In this document: positions 51,730-60,634 of the stretch, one piece after another | How the letters are laid out: the number at the start of each line of letters is the position of its first letter | How positions within the stretch are numbered: the stretch's first letter is position 1 | Assembly (NCBI GenBank): GCA_007693785.1 | Contig: RECY01000024.1 | Coordinates: forward strand, 186,001-250,000 | Source of the DNA: Phycisphaerales bacterium | Lineage (GTDB): Bacteria > Planctomycetota > Phycisphaerae > Phycisphaerales > UBA1924 | DNA: 64,000 nucleotides | Reading direction: 5' to 3' | Notes under the pieces: generated by a model | The model's input: only the letters and a program-made list of their open reading frames with translations | The model's database searches: none | Told to the model about the DNA's origin: nothing | Position numbers and translations under genes: made by a program

Positions 51730-53584
51730 GCGGCTGCTGACCTATTACGAGCGCGAGCTGCGCCACTTGCGCGAGAACGGGGCCGCGTTCGCGCGGGAGT
51801 ATCCCAAGGTCGCCTCGCGACTCGGGATCGCGGGAACCGAGGTCGCGGATCCGTACGTCGAGCGTTTGCTGGAAGGCTTCGCTTTCCTGACGGCCCGCGT
51901 GCAGCTCAAGCTCGACGCCGAGTATCCGCGGTTCAGCCAGGGGATGCTCGAAGCGGTCTGCCCGCACCACCTCGCGCCGACGCCCTCGATGTGCGTCGTC
52001 CAGTTCCAGACCGATCCGAGCGACACGTCGCTCGCCTCCGGGCTGACCATCCCCCGCGGCTCATCCCTTCGCGGGCAGCTCGGGCCCGGGGAGCAGACCG
52101 CGTGCGAGTTCCGCACCGCGCAGGACGTCGCGCTCTGGTCGGTCCGCATCGAGGAAGCCAGCTACCACACACGCGACGTCGCGGCCCTCTCCCTCCCGGA
52201 GGGCGAGCAGGCCCCGGCCGCCATCCGGCTTGTTCTCCGCACCTCCGGCGACGTCCCCTTCCGCGAGGTCGGCATCGATCAACTCCTGCTCTATCTCACC
52301 GGCGGGGATCAGACACCGTTCCGGATCTACGAGCAGCTCTTCGCCGACGCGCGGCGCGTCCTGACCCGCCCGGTCGGCACACGCGACGACTGGCGGCGTG
52401 CGCCCGCGAGCGGCGCGTTGCACGCCGTGGGCCTGGCGCCAGAGGAATCGGTCCTGCCGTCGTCGCTCCGATCGTTCCACGGGCACCGGCTCGTGCAGGA
52501 GTATTTCGCGTTCCCGCGCAGGTTCCTGTTCGCGGGGGTCGCGATCGATCGCGACGCGGCCGACACCGACGCGTCGCAGCTCGAGGTCGTGATCACGCTG
52601 AACCGGGCGGACCTGGAGTTGGAGGCGGCGGTCGACCCCTCGTGCTTCGCGCTGCACTGCGCCCCGGCGGTCAACGTCTTCCCGAAGCGGCTCGACCGCG
52701 TGCAGGTGAGCGACCGGGCGACCGAGCACCACGCGGTGCCGGACAAGACGCGCCCGCTTGATTTCGAGGTCCACACCGTGACGGGCGTGGAGGGTTTCGG
52801 CGCGAGTTCGGAGGACCGGACGATGTTTCGCCCGCTTTACGGCGCGACGGATCGGGACCCGTCGAGCCGGGCGTACTTTACGGTGCACAGGGAGCCGCGG
52901 GTGCTGAGCGCGCGCGAGCGCCAGCGCGGGCGTCGCAGCCCGTACACCGGGAGCGAGGTCTTCATCTCGCTGGTGGATCAGGACGAGGCCCCGTACGCGG
53001 GCGAGCTGAAGCAGGTGGGGGTCGAGTCGCTCTGCACCAACCGCGACCTGCCGCTCAAGATGCCGGTTGGGAGCGGGCGGACGGACTTCACGACCGAGGC
53101 GGCGGCGAACGTGACGAGCGTGCGGGTGGTCGCGGGCCCGACGCCGCCGCGTCCGACACGGGCCGAGGGGAACACGGCCTGGCGCCTGATCAGCCACCTA
53201 TCGCTGAACTATCTCTCGCTGATCGACGCCGACGACGCGGCGGGGGCGGACGCGCTCCGCGGGATGCTCGCGCTCTACGGCGAAACAAGCGACGCGGCGA
53301 CGGCTCGCCAGATCGAGGGCGTGCTGTCGGTGCGGTGCGAGCCGGTGGTGCGCCGCGTGCACGCGCCGGGGCCGATCACGTTCGCGCGGGGGCTGGGCAT
53401 CCGCCTGCTGCTCGATGACGCGTACTTCGAGGGCACGGGCGTCTTCGTGCTCGCCTCGGTGCTGGACCGCTTCTTCGCGGGCTACGCGGGGGTGAACAGC
53501 TTCACGGAGACGTCGGTCGGGACCGACGCCCGCCCGGAGATCAAGCGTTGGCCCGCGCGGGCGGGGGAGAAGCGCCTGCTGTGA
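51722..53584 (+). CDS. tssF: T6SS baseplate protein TssF
   Basis: Forms the baseplate wedge with TssG, TssE and TssK. The 620-residue protein starts DKRLLTYYERELRHLRENGAAFAREYPKVASRLG, a clear TssF signature. It continues with LLEGFAFLTARVQLKLDAEYPRFSQGMLEAVCPHHLAPTPSM. Later come CAPAVNVFPKRLDRV and the C-terminal PAFRGLxI-type segment as ITFARGLGIRLLLDD. GTG 51722 has an 8-bp overlap with tssE. Length is normal for the family. The tssG gene begins at its stop. Confidence 0.96.
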   Translation: MDKRLLTYYERELRHLRENGAAFAREYPKVASRLGIAGTEVADPYVERLLEGFAFLTARVQLKLDAEYPRFSQGMLEAVCPHHLAPTPSMCVVQFQTDPSDTSLASGLTIPRGSSLRGQLGPGEQTACEFRTAQDVALWSVRIEEASYHTRDVAALSLPEGEQAPAAIRLVLRTSGDVPFREVGIDQLLLYLTGGDQTPFRIYEQLFADARRVLTRPVGTRDDWRRAPASGALHAVGLAPEESVLPSSLRSFHGHRLVQEYFAFPRRFLFAGVAIDRDAADTDASQLEVVITLNRADLELEAAVDPSCFALHCAPAVNVFPKRLDRVQVSDRATEHHAVPDKTRPLDFEVHTVTGVEGFGASSEDRTMFRPLYGATDRDPSSRAYFTVHREPRVLSARERQRGRRSPYTGSEVFISLVDQDEAPYAGELKQVGVESLCTNRDLPLKMPVGSGRTDFTTEAAANVTSVRVVAGPTPPRPTRAEGNTAWRLISHLSLNYLSLIDADDAAGADALRGMLALYGETSDAATARQIEGVLSVRCEPVVRRVHAPGPITFARGLGIRLLLDDAYFEGTGVFVLASVLDRFFAGYAGVNSFTETSVGTDARPEIKRWPARAGEKRLL

Positions 53585-54639
53585 GCCGGACGCCGAGCCA
53601 ACCCGAAGCCGCGCCCGGGACCGCTCCGGAAACCGCCCCGCGCTCGCCAGCGGAGACCGCGTTGCTGGAGCGCGTCGGTCGGGAGCCCTGGGGGGCGGAT
53701 TTTTTTCAGTTGCTTCGCCGGATCGAGTGCGCCCGCCCGGACCTGCCGCGGATCGGTCGCTCGACGCGCCCGCAGCACGACGCGGTGCGCCTGGGGCAGG
53801 ACGCGAGCCTCGGTTTCGCGCCCTCGGCCGTCTCGGCGCTGCGCGCGGGCAAGGACGGGAAGCTCGAGGTCCGCGTGCTGCACTTCGGGCTGCTCGGGCC
53901 GAACGCCCCGATGCCGATGCACCTGACCGAGCACGTCCGCAACCGCTCGCTCCATCACGGCGACCACGCGACGCGGGCGTTCCTGGACCTCTTCAACCAC
54001 CGGGCGCTCTCGCTTTTCTACGCGGCGTGGTCCGAGTCCCGCCCGGCCGTCTCGCACGACCGACCGGGGGACGACCGCTTCGCGCAGCGCGTCGGGGCGC
54101 TCATCGGGCTCGCGACGCCGGGTCTGAGCGAGCGCGACGGCGTGCCCGACGTTGCGAAGCTGCACCACGCCGGGTCGCTCGGGCGGCCGATCCCGAGCGC
54201 CGAGGCGATCGAGCAGGTGCTGGGATCGTTCTTTGAGGTGCCTTGCGAGGTGCGCCCGTTCGCCGGGGCGTGGCTGGACCTGCCGGAGGACAGCCGCCTG
54301 CGCCTCGGGCGGGGCGGTGAGGGCTCGCAGCTCGGCGTGGGCGCGGTGATCGGCGGGCGCGTGTGGGACCGTCAGCACATGTTCGCGGTGCGACTGGGGC
54401 CGATGGGGATCGATCAGTTCCGGCGTCTGCTCCCGGGCGCGCCCGGGTACGCTCACCTTCGGGCGTGGGTGCTGAACCTGGTCGGGGCGGAACTGGCGTG
54501 CGTCGCACGCCTTGTGCTGAAGAAAGAAGAAGCCCCGAGGACGGTGCTGGGGCGCGAGGGCTCGCTCGGGCGGAGCACGTGGCTCACTACCGGTGCCCTC
54601 GGGCACGACCCTGAGGATGTGGTGATCCGGGTGGCGTGA
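53581..54639 (+). CDS. tssG: T6SS baseplate protein TssG
   Basis: The TssF partner in the baseplate wedge. The 352-residue protein has an N-terminal disordered Ala/Pro-rich stretch, then FFQLLRRIECARPDLPRIGRSTRPQHDAVRLGQDASLGFAPS, the family opening. LHFGLLGPNAPMPMHLTEHVRNR and FLDLFNHRALSLFYAAW follow. The C-terminal half has LGVGAVIGGRVWDRQHMFAVRLGPM. GTG 53581 overlaps the tssF stop by 4 bp and is preferred to the TTG at 53548. A 62-bp gap separates it from clpV. Confidence 0.95.
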   Translation: MSRTPSQPEAAPGTAPETAPRSPAETALLERVGREPWGADFFQLLRRIECARPDLPRIGRSTRPQHDAVRLGQDASLGFAPSAVSALRAGKDGKLEVRVLHFGLLGPNAPMPMHLTEHVRNRSLHHGDHATRAFLDLFNHRALSLFYAAWSESRPAVSHDRPGDDRFAQRVGALIGLATPGLSERDGVPDVAKLHHAGSLGRPIPSAEAIEQVLGSFFEVPCEVRPFAGAWLDLPEDSRLRLGRGGEGSQLGVGAVIGGRVWDRQHMFAVRLGPMGIDQFRRLLPGAPGYAHLRAWVLNLVGAELACVARLVLKKEEAPRTVLGREGSLGRSTWLTTGALGHDPEDVVIRVA

Positions 54640-54701
54640 ACGCCCTGGGCGATTTTCTGCGAAGATGTTGACGGGACGGACGCGAACGGGGGACCGAGAC
54701 G

Positions 54702-57461
54702 ATGGCAGAGATCAGCCGGGCCGCACTCTTCGGCAAGCTCAACCCGACCTGCTACAAGGCGATGGAAGGGGCGACCGTCTTCTGCAAGCTGCGGGGCAAC
54801 CCGTACGTGGAGATCGTCCACTGGCTGCACCAGATGATGCAGTTGCAGGACTCGGACATCCACCGGATCGTGGCGCACTTCGGAATCGACGCGGGGCGGC
54901 TCTCATCGGACGTCACCGTCAGCCTCGACCGCTTGCCTCGCGGGGCGAGCTCGATCAGCGACTTGTCGGCGCATCTGGAGGACGCGGTGGAGCGCGCCTG
55001 GGTCTATGGCTCGCTCCTGCTGGGCGACTCGGCCGTGCGATCCGGGCACGTGCTGCTCGGCATGGTCAAGACGCGCGAGCTGCGCGGGCATCTGCTGGGG
55101 ATCTCGGGCGCGTTCGAGAAGATCAAGGGCGATGATCTCGCCGAGAGCTTCGCGCAGATCGTCACCGGCTCGCCCGAGGACGGCGGGCGGGCGGCCGACG
55201 GCTCGAGTCTTGGTTCGGCTGGTTCGCCCGGCGAATCTTCAGGATCAATGGCTCCGGCGCAGATGGGCAAGGGCGAGGCGCTCGCGAAGTACGCCGTGGA
55301 CCTGACCGAGCGGGCGGCGAAGGGCGACATCGACCCGATCGTCGGGCGTGACGAGGAGATCCGCCAGATCGTGGACATCCTGATGCGCCGTCGTCAGAAC
55401 AACCCGATCCTGACCGGCGAAGCGGGCGTGGGCAAGACGGCCGCCGTCGAGGGCTTCGCGCTGCGGATCGCGCGGGGCGACGTGCCGCCGCCGATGAAGG
55501 ACGTGCGTCTGCTCTCGCTGGACATCGGCCTGTTGCAGGCCGGGGCGAGCATGAAGGGGGAGTTCGAGAACCGCCTGCGCCAGGTGATCGACGAGGTGCA
55601 GCAATCGACGAAGCCGATCGTGCTGTTTATTGATGAGGCGCACACGCTGATCGGCGCGGGCGGGGCGGCCGGGACGGGCGACGCGGCCAACCTGCTCAAG
55701 CCGGCGCTGGCGCGCGGGAAGATGCGCACGATCGCGGCGACCACCTGGGCCGAGTACAAGAAGCACATCGAGAAAGACCCGGCGCTGACCCGGCGCTTCC
55801 AGGTCGTGAGCATCGAGGAGCCGAGCGAGGAGCGGGCGTTGCTCATGCTCCGCGGCATGGCCGGAACGCTGGAGAAGCACCACCGCGTGCAGGTGCTCGA
55901 CGAGGCGCTCGAGGCGGCCGCGCGACTCAGCAACCGGTACGTCCACGGGCGTCAGCTACCGGACAAGGCGGTCAGCCTGCTCGACACGGCGTGCGCGCGC
56001 GTCGCGGTCGGTCAGCACGCGGTGCCGGCGCAGGTCGAGGACTGCCGGAATCGGATCACGGCGCTCGAAACCGAGCTGGCGATCATGGGTCGCGAGACCG
56101 CGGTGGGCGTGTCGCACGAGAAACGCCAGCCCCAGGTGGAGTCATCGATCGCGGGCGAGCGCGAGCGGTTGGGCGCACTGGAAGCGGCGTGGGAGCAGGA
56201 ACGCGGGCTGGTGCAGCGGATCCTGGACCTGCGGGCCGAGCTGCGCGGACCGGAGGGGACGGATCCCGTGGAGGCGACCGGTTCGGCGACCGAGGCCGGG
56301 GCCGAGGCGATCGCGCCGGCATCCAGCGGCCCCGAAGCCGCGACCACGGCTCCCGCGCTCAGCGACGCCGACCGTGCCGCCAAGCTCGACGAACTGCACA
56401 AGCTGCAGATGGAGCTGGCGGAGCTTCAGGGCGACAGCCCGCTGGTGCTGCCGTGCGTGGACGCGCAGGCCGTCGCGTCGATCGTCGCGGACTGGACGGG
56501 CATCCCGGTCGGGCGCATGGTCAAGGACGAGGCGCAGGCGATCCTCGATCTGCCCAAGCGCCTCGCCAACCGCATCATCGGGCAGCAGCACGCGCTGGAG
56601 ATGATCGCGCGGCGCATCCAGACGAGCCGAGCAGGGCTGGAGAACCCGAACAAGCCCGTCGGCGTCTTCATGCTCGCCGGCACCAGCGGCGTCGGCAAGA
56701 CCGAGACCGCCCTCGCCCTCGCCGAGACGCTCTACGGCGACGAGCAGAATATCATCACGATCAACATGAGCGAGTTTCAGGAAGCGCACAAGGTCGCGAC
56801 GCTCATGGGCTCGCCCCCCGGGTACGTTGGGTACGGCGAGGGCGGCGTGCTGACCGAGGCCGTGCGGCGCAAGCCCTACTCGATCGTGCTGCTGGACGAG
56901 GTGGAGAAGGCGCACCCGGACATCCACGAGGTCTTCTTCCAGGTCTTCGACAAGGGGATCATGAAGGACTCCGAGGGGCGGGAGATCAGCTTCAAGAACA
57001 CGGTCATCCTGCTGACGACCAACGCGGGCTCGGACCTCTTGATGAAGCTCTGCGCGGATCCCGACCTGCTGCCAGAGCCGGAGGCGCTCGCGGGCGCACT
57101 GCGGAAGCCGCTGCTGGAGGTCTTCCCGGCCGCCCTGCTCGGGCGCATCGTGACAATCCCGTACTACCCGCTGAGCGACGAGATGATCCGGGCGATCACG
57201 CGTCTGCAACTTGGGCGGATCGAGCGGCGCGTGCGCGAGAACCACGGCGTGCCGTTCACCTACGACGACGCGGTGCTCGACGTCATCGTCAGCCGCTGCA
57301 CAGAACTGGAGTCCGGCGGGCGCATGATCGACGCGATCCTGACCAACACGCTGCTCCCCGCGATGAGCACCGAGTTCCTGACGCGGGCCGTGGGGGGCAA
57401 ATCGATGGAACGCGTCCACATCGCGGTCGAGAACGGGGAGTTCACGTACGCGTTCGATTGA
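54702..57461 (+). CDS. clpV: T6SS sheath-disassembly ATPase ClpV (TssH)
   Basis: A 919-residue AAA+ ATPase that recycles contracted sheaths. The N-terminal domain (about 1-160) is of the Clp-N type that binds TssC. The first AAA+ domain has Walker A with Lys245 (GEAGVGKT), Walker B VLFIDEAHTL and the sensor TTWAEYKKHIEKDPAL. A coiled-coil middle domain follows with a Glu/Ala/Ser-rich insert near 520-560 (TGSATEAGAEAIAPAS), longer than usual. The second AAA+ domain has Walker A with Lys666 (GTSGVGKT), pore loop GSPPGYVGYGEGG and Walker B VLLDEVEKAH. The placement after tssG and before vgrG is standard for T6SS. Confidence 0.97.
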   Translation: MAEISRAALFGKLNPTCYKAMEGATVFCKLRGNPYVEIVHWLHQMMQLQDSDIHRIVAHFGIDAGRLSSDVTVSLDRLPRGASSISDLSAHLEDAVERAWVYGSLLLGDSAVRSGHVLLGMVKTRELRGHLLGISGAFEKIKGDDLAESFAQIVTGSPEDGGRAADGSSLGSAGSPGESSGSMAPAQMGKGEALAKYAVDLTERAAKGDIDPIVGRDEEIRQIVDILMRRRQNNPILTGEAGVGKTAAVEGFALRIARGDVPPPMKDVRLLSLDIGLLQAGASMKGEFENRLRQVIDEVQQSTKPIVLFIDEAHTLIGAGGAAGTGDAANLLKPALARGKMRTIAATTWAEYKKHIEKDPALTRRFQVVSIEEPSEERALLMLRGMAGTLEKHHRVQVLDEALEAAARLSNRYVHGRQLPDKAVSLLDTACARVAVGQHAVPAQVEDCRNRITALETELAIMGRETAVGVSHEKRQPQVESSIAGERERLGALEAAWEQERGLVQRILDLRAELRGPEGTDPVEATGSATEAGAEAIAPASSGPEAATTAPALSDADRAAKLDELHKLQMELAELQGDSPLVLPCVDAQAVASIVADWTGIPVGRMVKDEAQAILDLPKRLANRIIGQQHALEMIARRIQTSRAGLENPNKPVGVFMLAGTSGVGKTETALALAETLYGDEQNIITINMSEFQEAHKVATLMGSPPGYVGYGEGGVLTEAVRRKPYSIVLLDEVEKAHPDIHEVFFQVFDKGIMKDSEGREISFKNTVILLTTNAGSDLLMKLCADPDLLPEPEALAGALRKPLLEVFPAALLGRIVTIPYYPLSDEMIRAITRLQLGRIERRVRENHGVPFTYDDAVLDVIVSRCTELESGGRMIDAILTNTLLPAMSTEFLTRAVGGKSMERVHIAVENGEFTYAFD

Positions 57462-57497
57462 GGCTGTCCGGTTCGGGTCGGAGAGGATCCCGCACGC

Positions 57498-59555
57498 ATG
57501 GCACGCACGCAGGAGAACAGCCGGCTCGCGATCGAGACCCCGCTGGGTCCGGACGCGCTGACGCTGCGCGCGTTCCACGGGACGGAGCGCCTCAGCGAGC
57601 TGTTCGAGTACACCGCCGAGGTCGGGTGGGACTCGAAGGAAGACCTCGACCCGCTCGAGCTGCTCGGCGAGAACTTCAGCGTCCGCTGCGAGCTCGACGG
57701 TGAGCACACGCGGTACTTCAACGCGGTGATCGATCAGGTCGAAGATCTGCCGGGCGAGGGGCGGACACGGACGTACCGTCTGCGCCTGGTGCCTTGGCTT
57801 CGGCTGCTAGAGCACACCGGCGACTGCCGCGTGTTCCAGGAGATGACCGTCGAGGACGTGGTCAAGGCGGTCTTTGACGCCCGCGGCTTCGCGGATTACG
57901 CCTTCAAGCTCGAAGGCCAGTACCCGGTCATGCCCTATTGCACGCAGTTCGGCGAGAGCGATCTGGCGTTCGTTGCGCGCCTGCTGGAGCGTGAGGGCAT
58001 CGGCTACTTCTTCCGGCATGAGAACGGTAAGCACGAATTGGTGATGTTCGACAGCGGCTCGGCCCACGCCCCGCTCGAGCACCACCCGGAGATCGATTTC
58101 GAGATCGGCAGCGCCGACGACGGCTTCGACGAGGGCTCGGTCTTCCGCTGGACGACCGCGACCCGGGTCCACACGGGGACGGTTGCGATCACGTCGTTCG
58201 ATTTTGAGGTGCCGAACAAGGGGCTGGAGGCGCGGTCGTCCGCGTCGCGCGCGCACGCCGCGGGCAATCTCGACCGTTTCGAATGGGGCGAGGCGTACAC
58301 GACGGCCGCCGAAGGCGACCGCTACGCGGCGATCCGCGTCGAAGAGGCCGCGTGCACGCACGAGACGGTGCAAGGCGAGACCAACGTCGCGGAGGTCGCG
58401 ACGGGCTTCACGTTCACGCTGTTGGACCCGCACGAGGCGCTGCCGTCGGCCGCCGGGCGTTCGTACCTGATCACCGGGACGGCAATCCATCTTTCGCAGG
58501 ACGGCTTCGTCAGTGGCGACGGCGAGAAGGCCGCCGCGGGGTTCCGCTTTTTTGCGATCCCGACGACGCTCCGCTTCCGTCCCGCGCGCCGGACGCCTCG
58601 CCCGCGTGTGCTGGGCCCGCAGTCGGCGGTCGTCGTCGGGAAGGCTGGCGAGGAGATCTGGACCGACAAGCACGGGCGCGTGAAAGTGCAGTTCCATTGG
58701 GACCGTTACGGCAAGGCCGACGAGCACAGCTCGTGCTGGGTCCGCGTTGCGACGCCGAGCGCGGGCCGGCAGTGGGGGAGCCTCTCGCTGCCCCGGATCG
58801 GGCAGGAGGTCATCGTCGAGTTCCTCGACGGCGACCCCGACCGCCCGATCATCACCGGGCGGGTCTACAACGGCGCGAACACGCCGCCCTACGAGCTGCC
58901 GAAGAACCAAGCGATCAGCACCACCAAGACCAACAGCACCAAAGGGGGCGGCGGCTTCAACGAGATCCGCCTCGACGACACCAAAGACGCTGAGCAGATC
59001 TACGTCCACGCGCAATACAACTTCGACACCCGCGTCGTGCACGACGTCTACGAGTGGATCGGCAACGATCGGCACATGATCGTCATCAACGACCAGATCG
59101 AAAAAATCGACAACGACCGGCACGAGACGGTCACCCGCGACCACGTCGAATCGATCGGGCGAGACCGGCACCTTGCGGTGAAAGGCCAGGAAGCGAAAGA
59201 AGTCACCGAGGATCTCTCGCTCACGGTCAAGGGTGACGTGATCGAGGTCTTCAAGGGCGCGCAGTCGACGGACGTGACCAAGGACTGCTTCATCAAGGGA
59301 GACAACCTGATCCTCGAGGGCAAGAGCAGCATCACGCTGAAGGTGGGCGGCAGCACGATCGCGATCGACGCCTCGGGGATCGAGATCAAGACCGGCGGCT
59401 CGATCAAAATCGATGCCGGTTCGACGATGGACCTGGTGTCGAAGGCACCGATGAACATCAAGTCCAACGCGACGGCCGAGCTGAACAGCAGCATGACCAC
59501 CGTTAAGGGCAGCGGGATGGTCGTCGTCAACGGCGGATTGGTCAAGATCAACTGA
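57498..59555 (+). CDS. vgrG: T6SS spike protein VgrG (TssI)
   Basis: The 685-residue spike at the tip of the Hcp tube. The gp27-like region begins LRAFHGTERLSELFEYTAEV and includes DQVEDLPGEGRTRTYRLRLVPWL. The gp5 OB-fold region has GEEIWTDKHGRVKVQFHWDRYGK, SCWVRVATPSAGRQWG and LPRIGQEVIVEFLDGDPDRPIITGRVYN, which are core VgrG motifs. The C-terminal beta-needle is a run of short repeats ending KGSGMVVVNGG. There is no extra catalytic domain, so any effector should be carried separately. Three small-to-large genes and a PAAR gene follow on the same strand, the usual place for VgrG cargo. Confidence 0.97.
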   Translation: MARTQENSRLAIETPLGPDALTLRAFHGTERLSELFEYTAEVGWDSKEDLDPLELLGENFSVRCELDGEHTRYFNAVIDQVEDLPGEGRTRTYRLRLVPWLRLLEHTGDCRVFQEMTVEDVVKAVFDARGFADYAFKLEGQYPVMPYCTQFGESDLAFVARLLEREGIGYFFRHENGKHELVMFDSGSAHAPLEHHPEIDFEIGSADDGFDEGSVFRWTTATRVHTGTVAITSFDFEVPNKGLEARSSASRAHAAGNLDRFEWGEAYTTAAEGDRYAAIRVEEAACTHETVQGETNVAEVATGFTFTLLDPHEALPSAAGRSYLITGTAIHLSQDGFVSGDGEKAAAGFRFFAIPTTLRFRPARRTPRPRVLGPQSAVVVGKAGEEIWTDKHGRVKVQFHWDRYGKADEHSSCWVRVATPSAGRQWGSLSLPRIGQEVIVEFLDGDPDRPIITGRVYNGANTPPYELPKNQAISTTKTNSTKGGGGFNEIRLDDTKDAEQIYVHAQYNFDTRVVHDVYEWIGNDRHMIVINDQIEKIDNDRHETVTRDHVESIGRDRHLAVKGQEAKEVTEDLSLTVKGDVIEVFKGAQSTDVTKDCFIKGDNLILEGKSSITLKVGGSTIAIDASGIEIKTGGSIKIDAGSTMDLVSKAPMNIKSNATAELNSSMTTVKGSGMVVVNGGLVKIN

Positions 59556-59576
59556 ACGGGGTGGAAGGGGGGTCGC

Positions 59577-59966
59577 GTGCCGTCGCCGAAGAGCGGAAAA
59601 GCCGGGAAAGCGGTGAGCCCGCTTGCGCCCAAAGCGCCCGACGAGGCGGACGTCGCCGACCCGGGCCAGGTCGAGGAGATCAAGGCCGAGCAGCGCCAGA
59701 CCGAGTCCGGCAAGTACGGCTCGCAGGAGGTCACGCCGTTTAAGCGAGACGAGGACGAACCGAAGACCGGCTGGATCGAGATCGAATTGATCGACATGGA
59801 CGACCACCCCGTGCCCGGGGCGGCGTACGAGATCAAGCTCCCCGATGGCACCGTCGCGAGCGGCGCGCTCGACAGCAAGGGCTTCGCCCGCGTCGAGGGA
59901 TTCGAGGCCGGACAGTGCGAGATCACCTTCCCCGAACTCGATCAGGACGCCTGGGAGCAGGCGTAA
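59577..59966 (+). CDS. VgrG-linked protein with carboxypeptidase-regulatory-like domain
   Basis: A 129-residue protein starting at GTG. Residues 1-55 are lysine-rich and disordered-looking. From TGWIEIELIDMDDHPVPGAAYEI a single small beta-sandwich follows, with the DGTVASGALDSKGFARVEGF turn, as in carboxypeptidase regulatory-like (transthyretin-fold) domains. Such domains are common next to VgrG and PAAR genes, where they can link spike and cargo. There is no signal peptide. Codon use and strand agree with the neighbours. A linker or adaptor role is an inference from context. Confidence 0.75.
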   Translation: MPSPKSGKAGKAVSPLAPKAPDEADVADPGQVEEIKAEQRQTESGKYGSQEVTPFKRDEDEPKTGWIEIELIDMDDHPVPGAAYEIKLPDGTVASGALDSKGFARVEGFEAGQCEITFPELDQDAWEQA

Positions 59967-59998
59967 ACGCCCGAGAAAGACCGAGGAAACCCGACGCG

Positions 59999-60619
59999 AT
60001 GCGCAAGTGGACCGTGACCAAAGACGACGACATGTCCTCGATCGCCGACGCGACCGGGTTCTTCTGGTCCACGCTCTGGGACCACCCGGACAACGCCGCG
60101 CTCAAGGACAAGCGGAAGAACCCCAACGTCCTCGCCCCGGGCGACGAGGTGGTCATCCCCGAGCTCCGCAAGAAGACCAAGCCCGCGGCCGCCGAGCAGA
60201 AGCACCGCTTCCGCCGCCTCGGGGTCCCCGCGATCATCTCCATCAAGCTCATGGACGGCGGCGAGCCCCGGGCCAATCTCGACTACGTGTTCGAGGTCGA
60301 GGGCGAAACGATCAAGGGCAAGACCAACGCCGACGGCGAGGTGGAAATCAAGATCCCGCCCGACGCGAAAGAGGGCGTCCTCACGCTCGGCGGGCAGGAA
60401 GTCCACGTCGTCTCGATCGGTGGGCTCGATCCCGTCGAAGAAACCCGCGGCGTCCAGCAGCGCCTCGCCAACCTCGGCTACGACGCCTACCCCTTCACCG
60501 GCACGCTCGACACCAAGACCAGGCGGGCCCTTATGAACTTCCAGAGCGACCACAAACTCACGGTCAGCGGGCGCCCCGACGACGCGACCCGCGCCAAACT
60601 CCTCGAACTGATGCAGTAA
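59999..60619 (+). CDS. LysM-like / peptidoglycan-binding-domain protein
   Basis: A 206-residue protein with three parts. The N-terminus (WTVTKDDDMSSIADATGF...LAPGDEVVIP) reads as a LysM-like domain. The middle (AIISIKLMDGGEPRANLDYVFEVEG) is a second carboxypeptidase-regulatory-like beta domain, and the C-terminus (TRGVQQRLANLGYDAYPFTGTLDTKTRRALMNFQ) is a PG_binding_1 domain. There is no signal peptide, as expected for T6SS cargo. It may anchor the spike cargo to peptidoglycan or belong to the adaptor set. The start at ATG 59999 follows GAGGAA and comes 32 bp after the previous stop. It overlaps none of its neighbours. Confidence 0.78.
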   Translation: MRKWTVTKDDDMSSIADATGFFWSTLWDHPDNAALKDKRKNPNVLAPGDEVVIPELRKKTKPAAAEQKHRFRRLGVPAIISIKLMDGGEPRANLDYVFEVEGETIKGKTNADGEVEIKIPPDAKEGVLTLGGQEVHVVSIGGLDPVEETRGVQQRLANLGYDAYPFTGTLDTKTRRALMNFQSDHKLTVSGRPDDATRAKLLELMQ

Positions 60620-60634
60620 CGGAGAAGCGACGCG

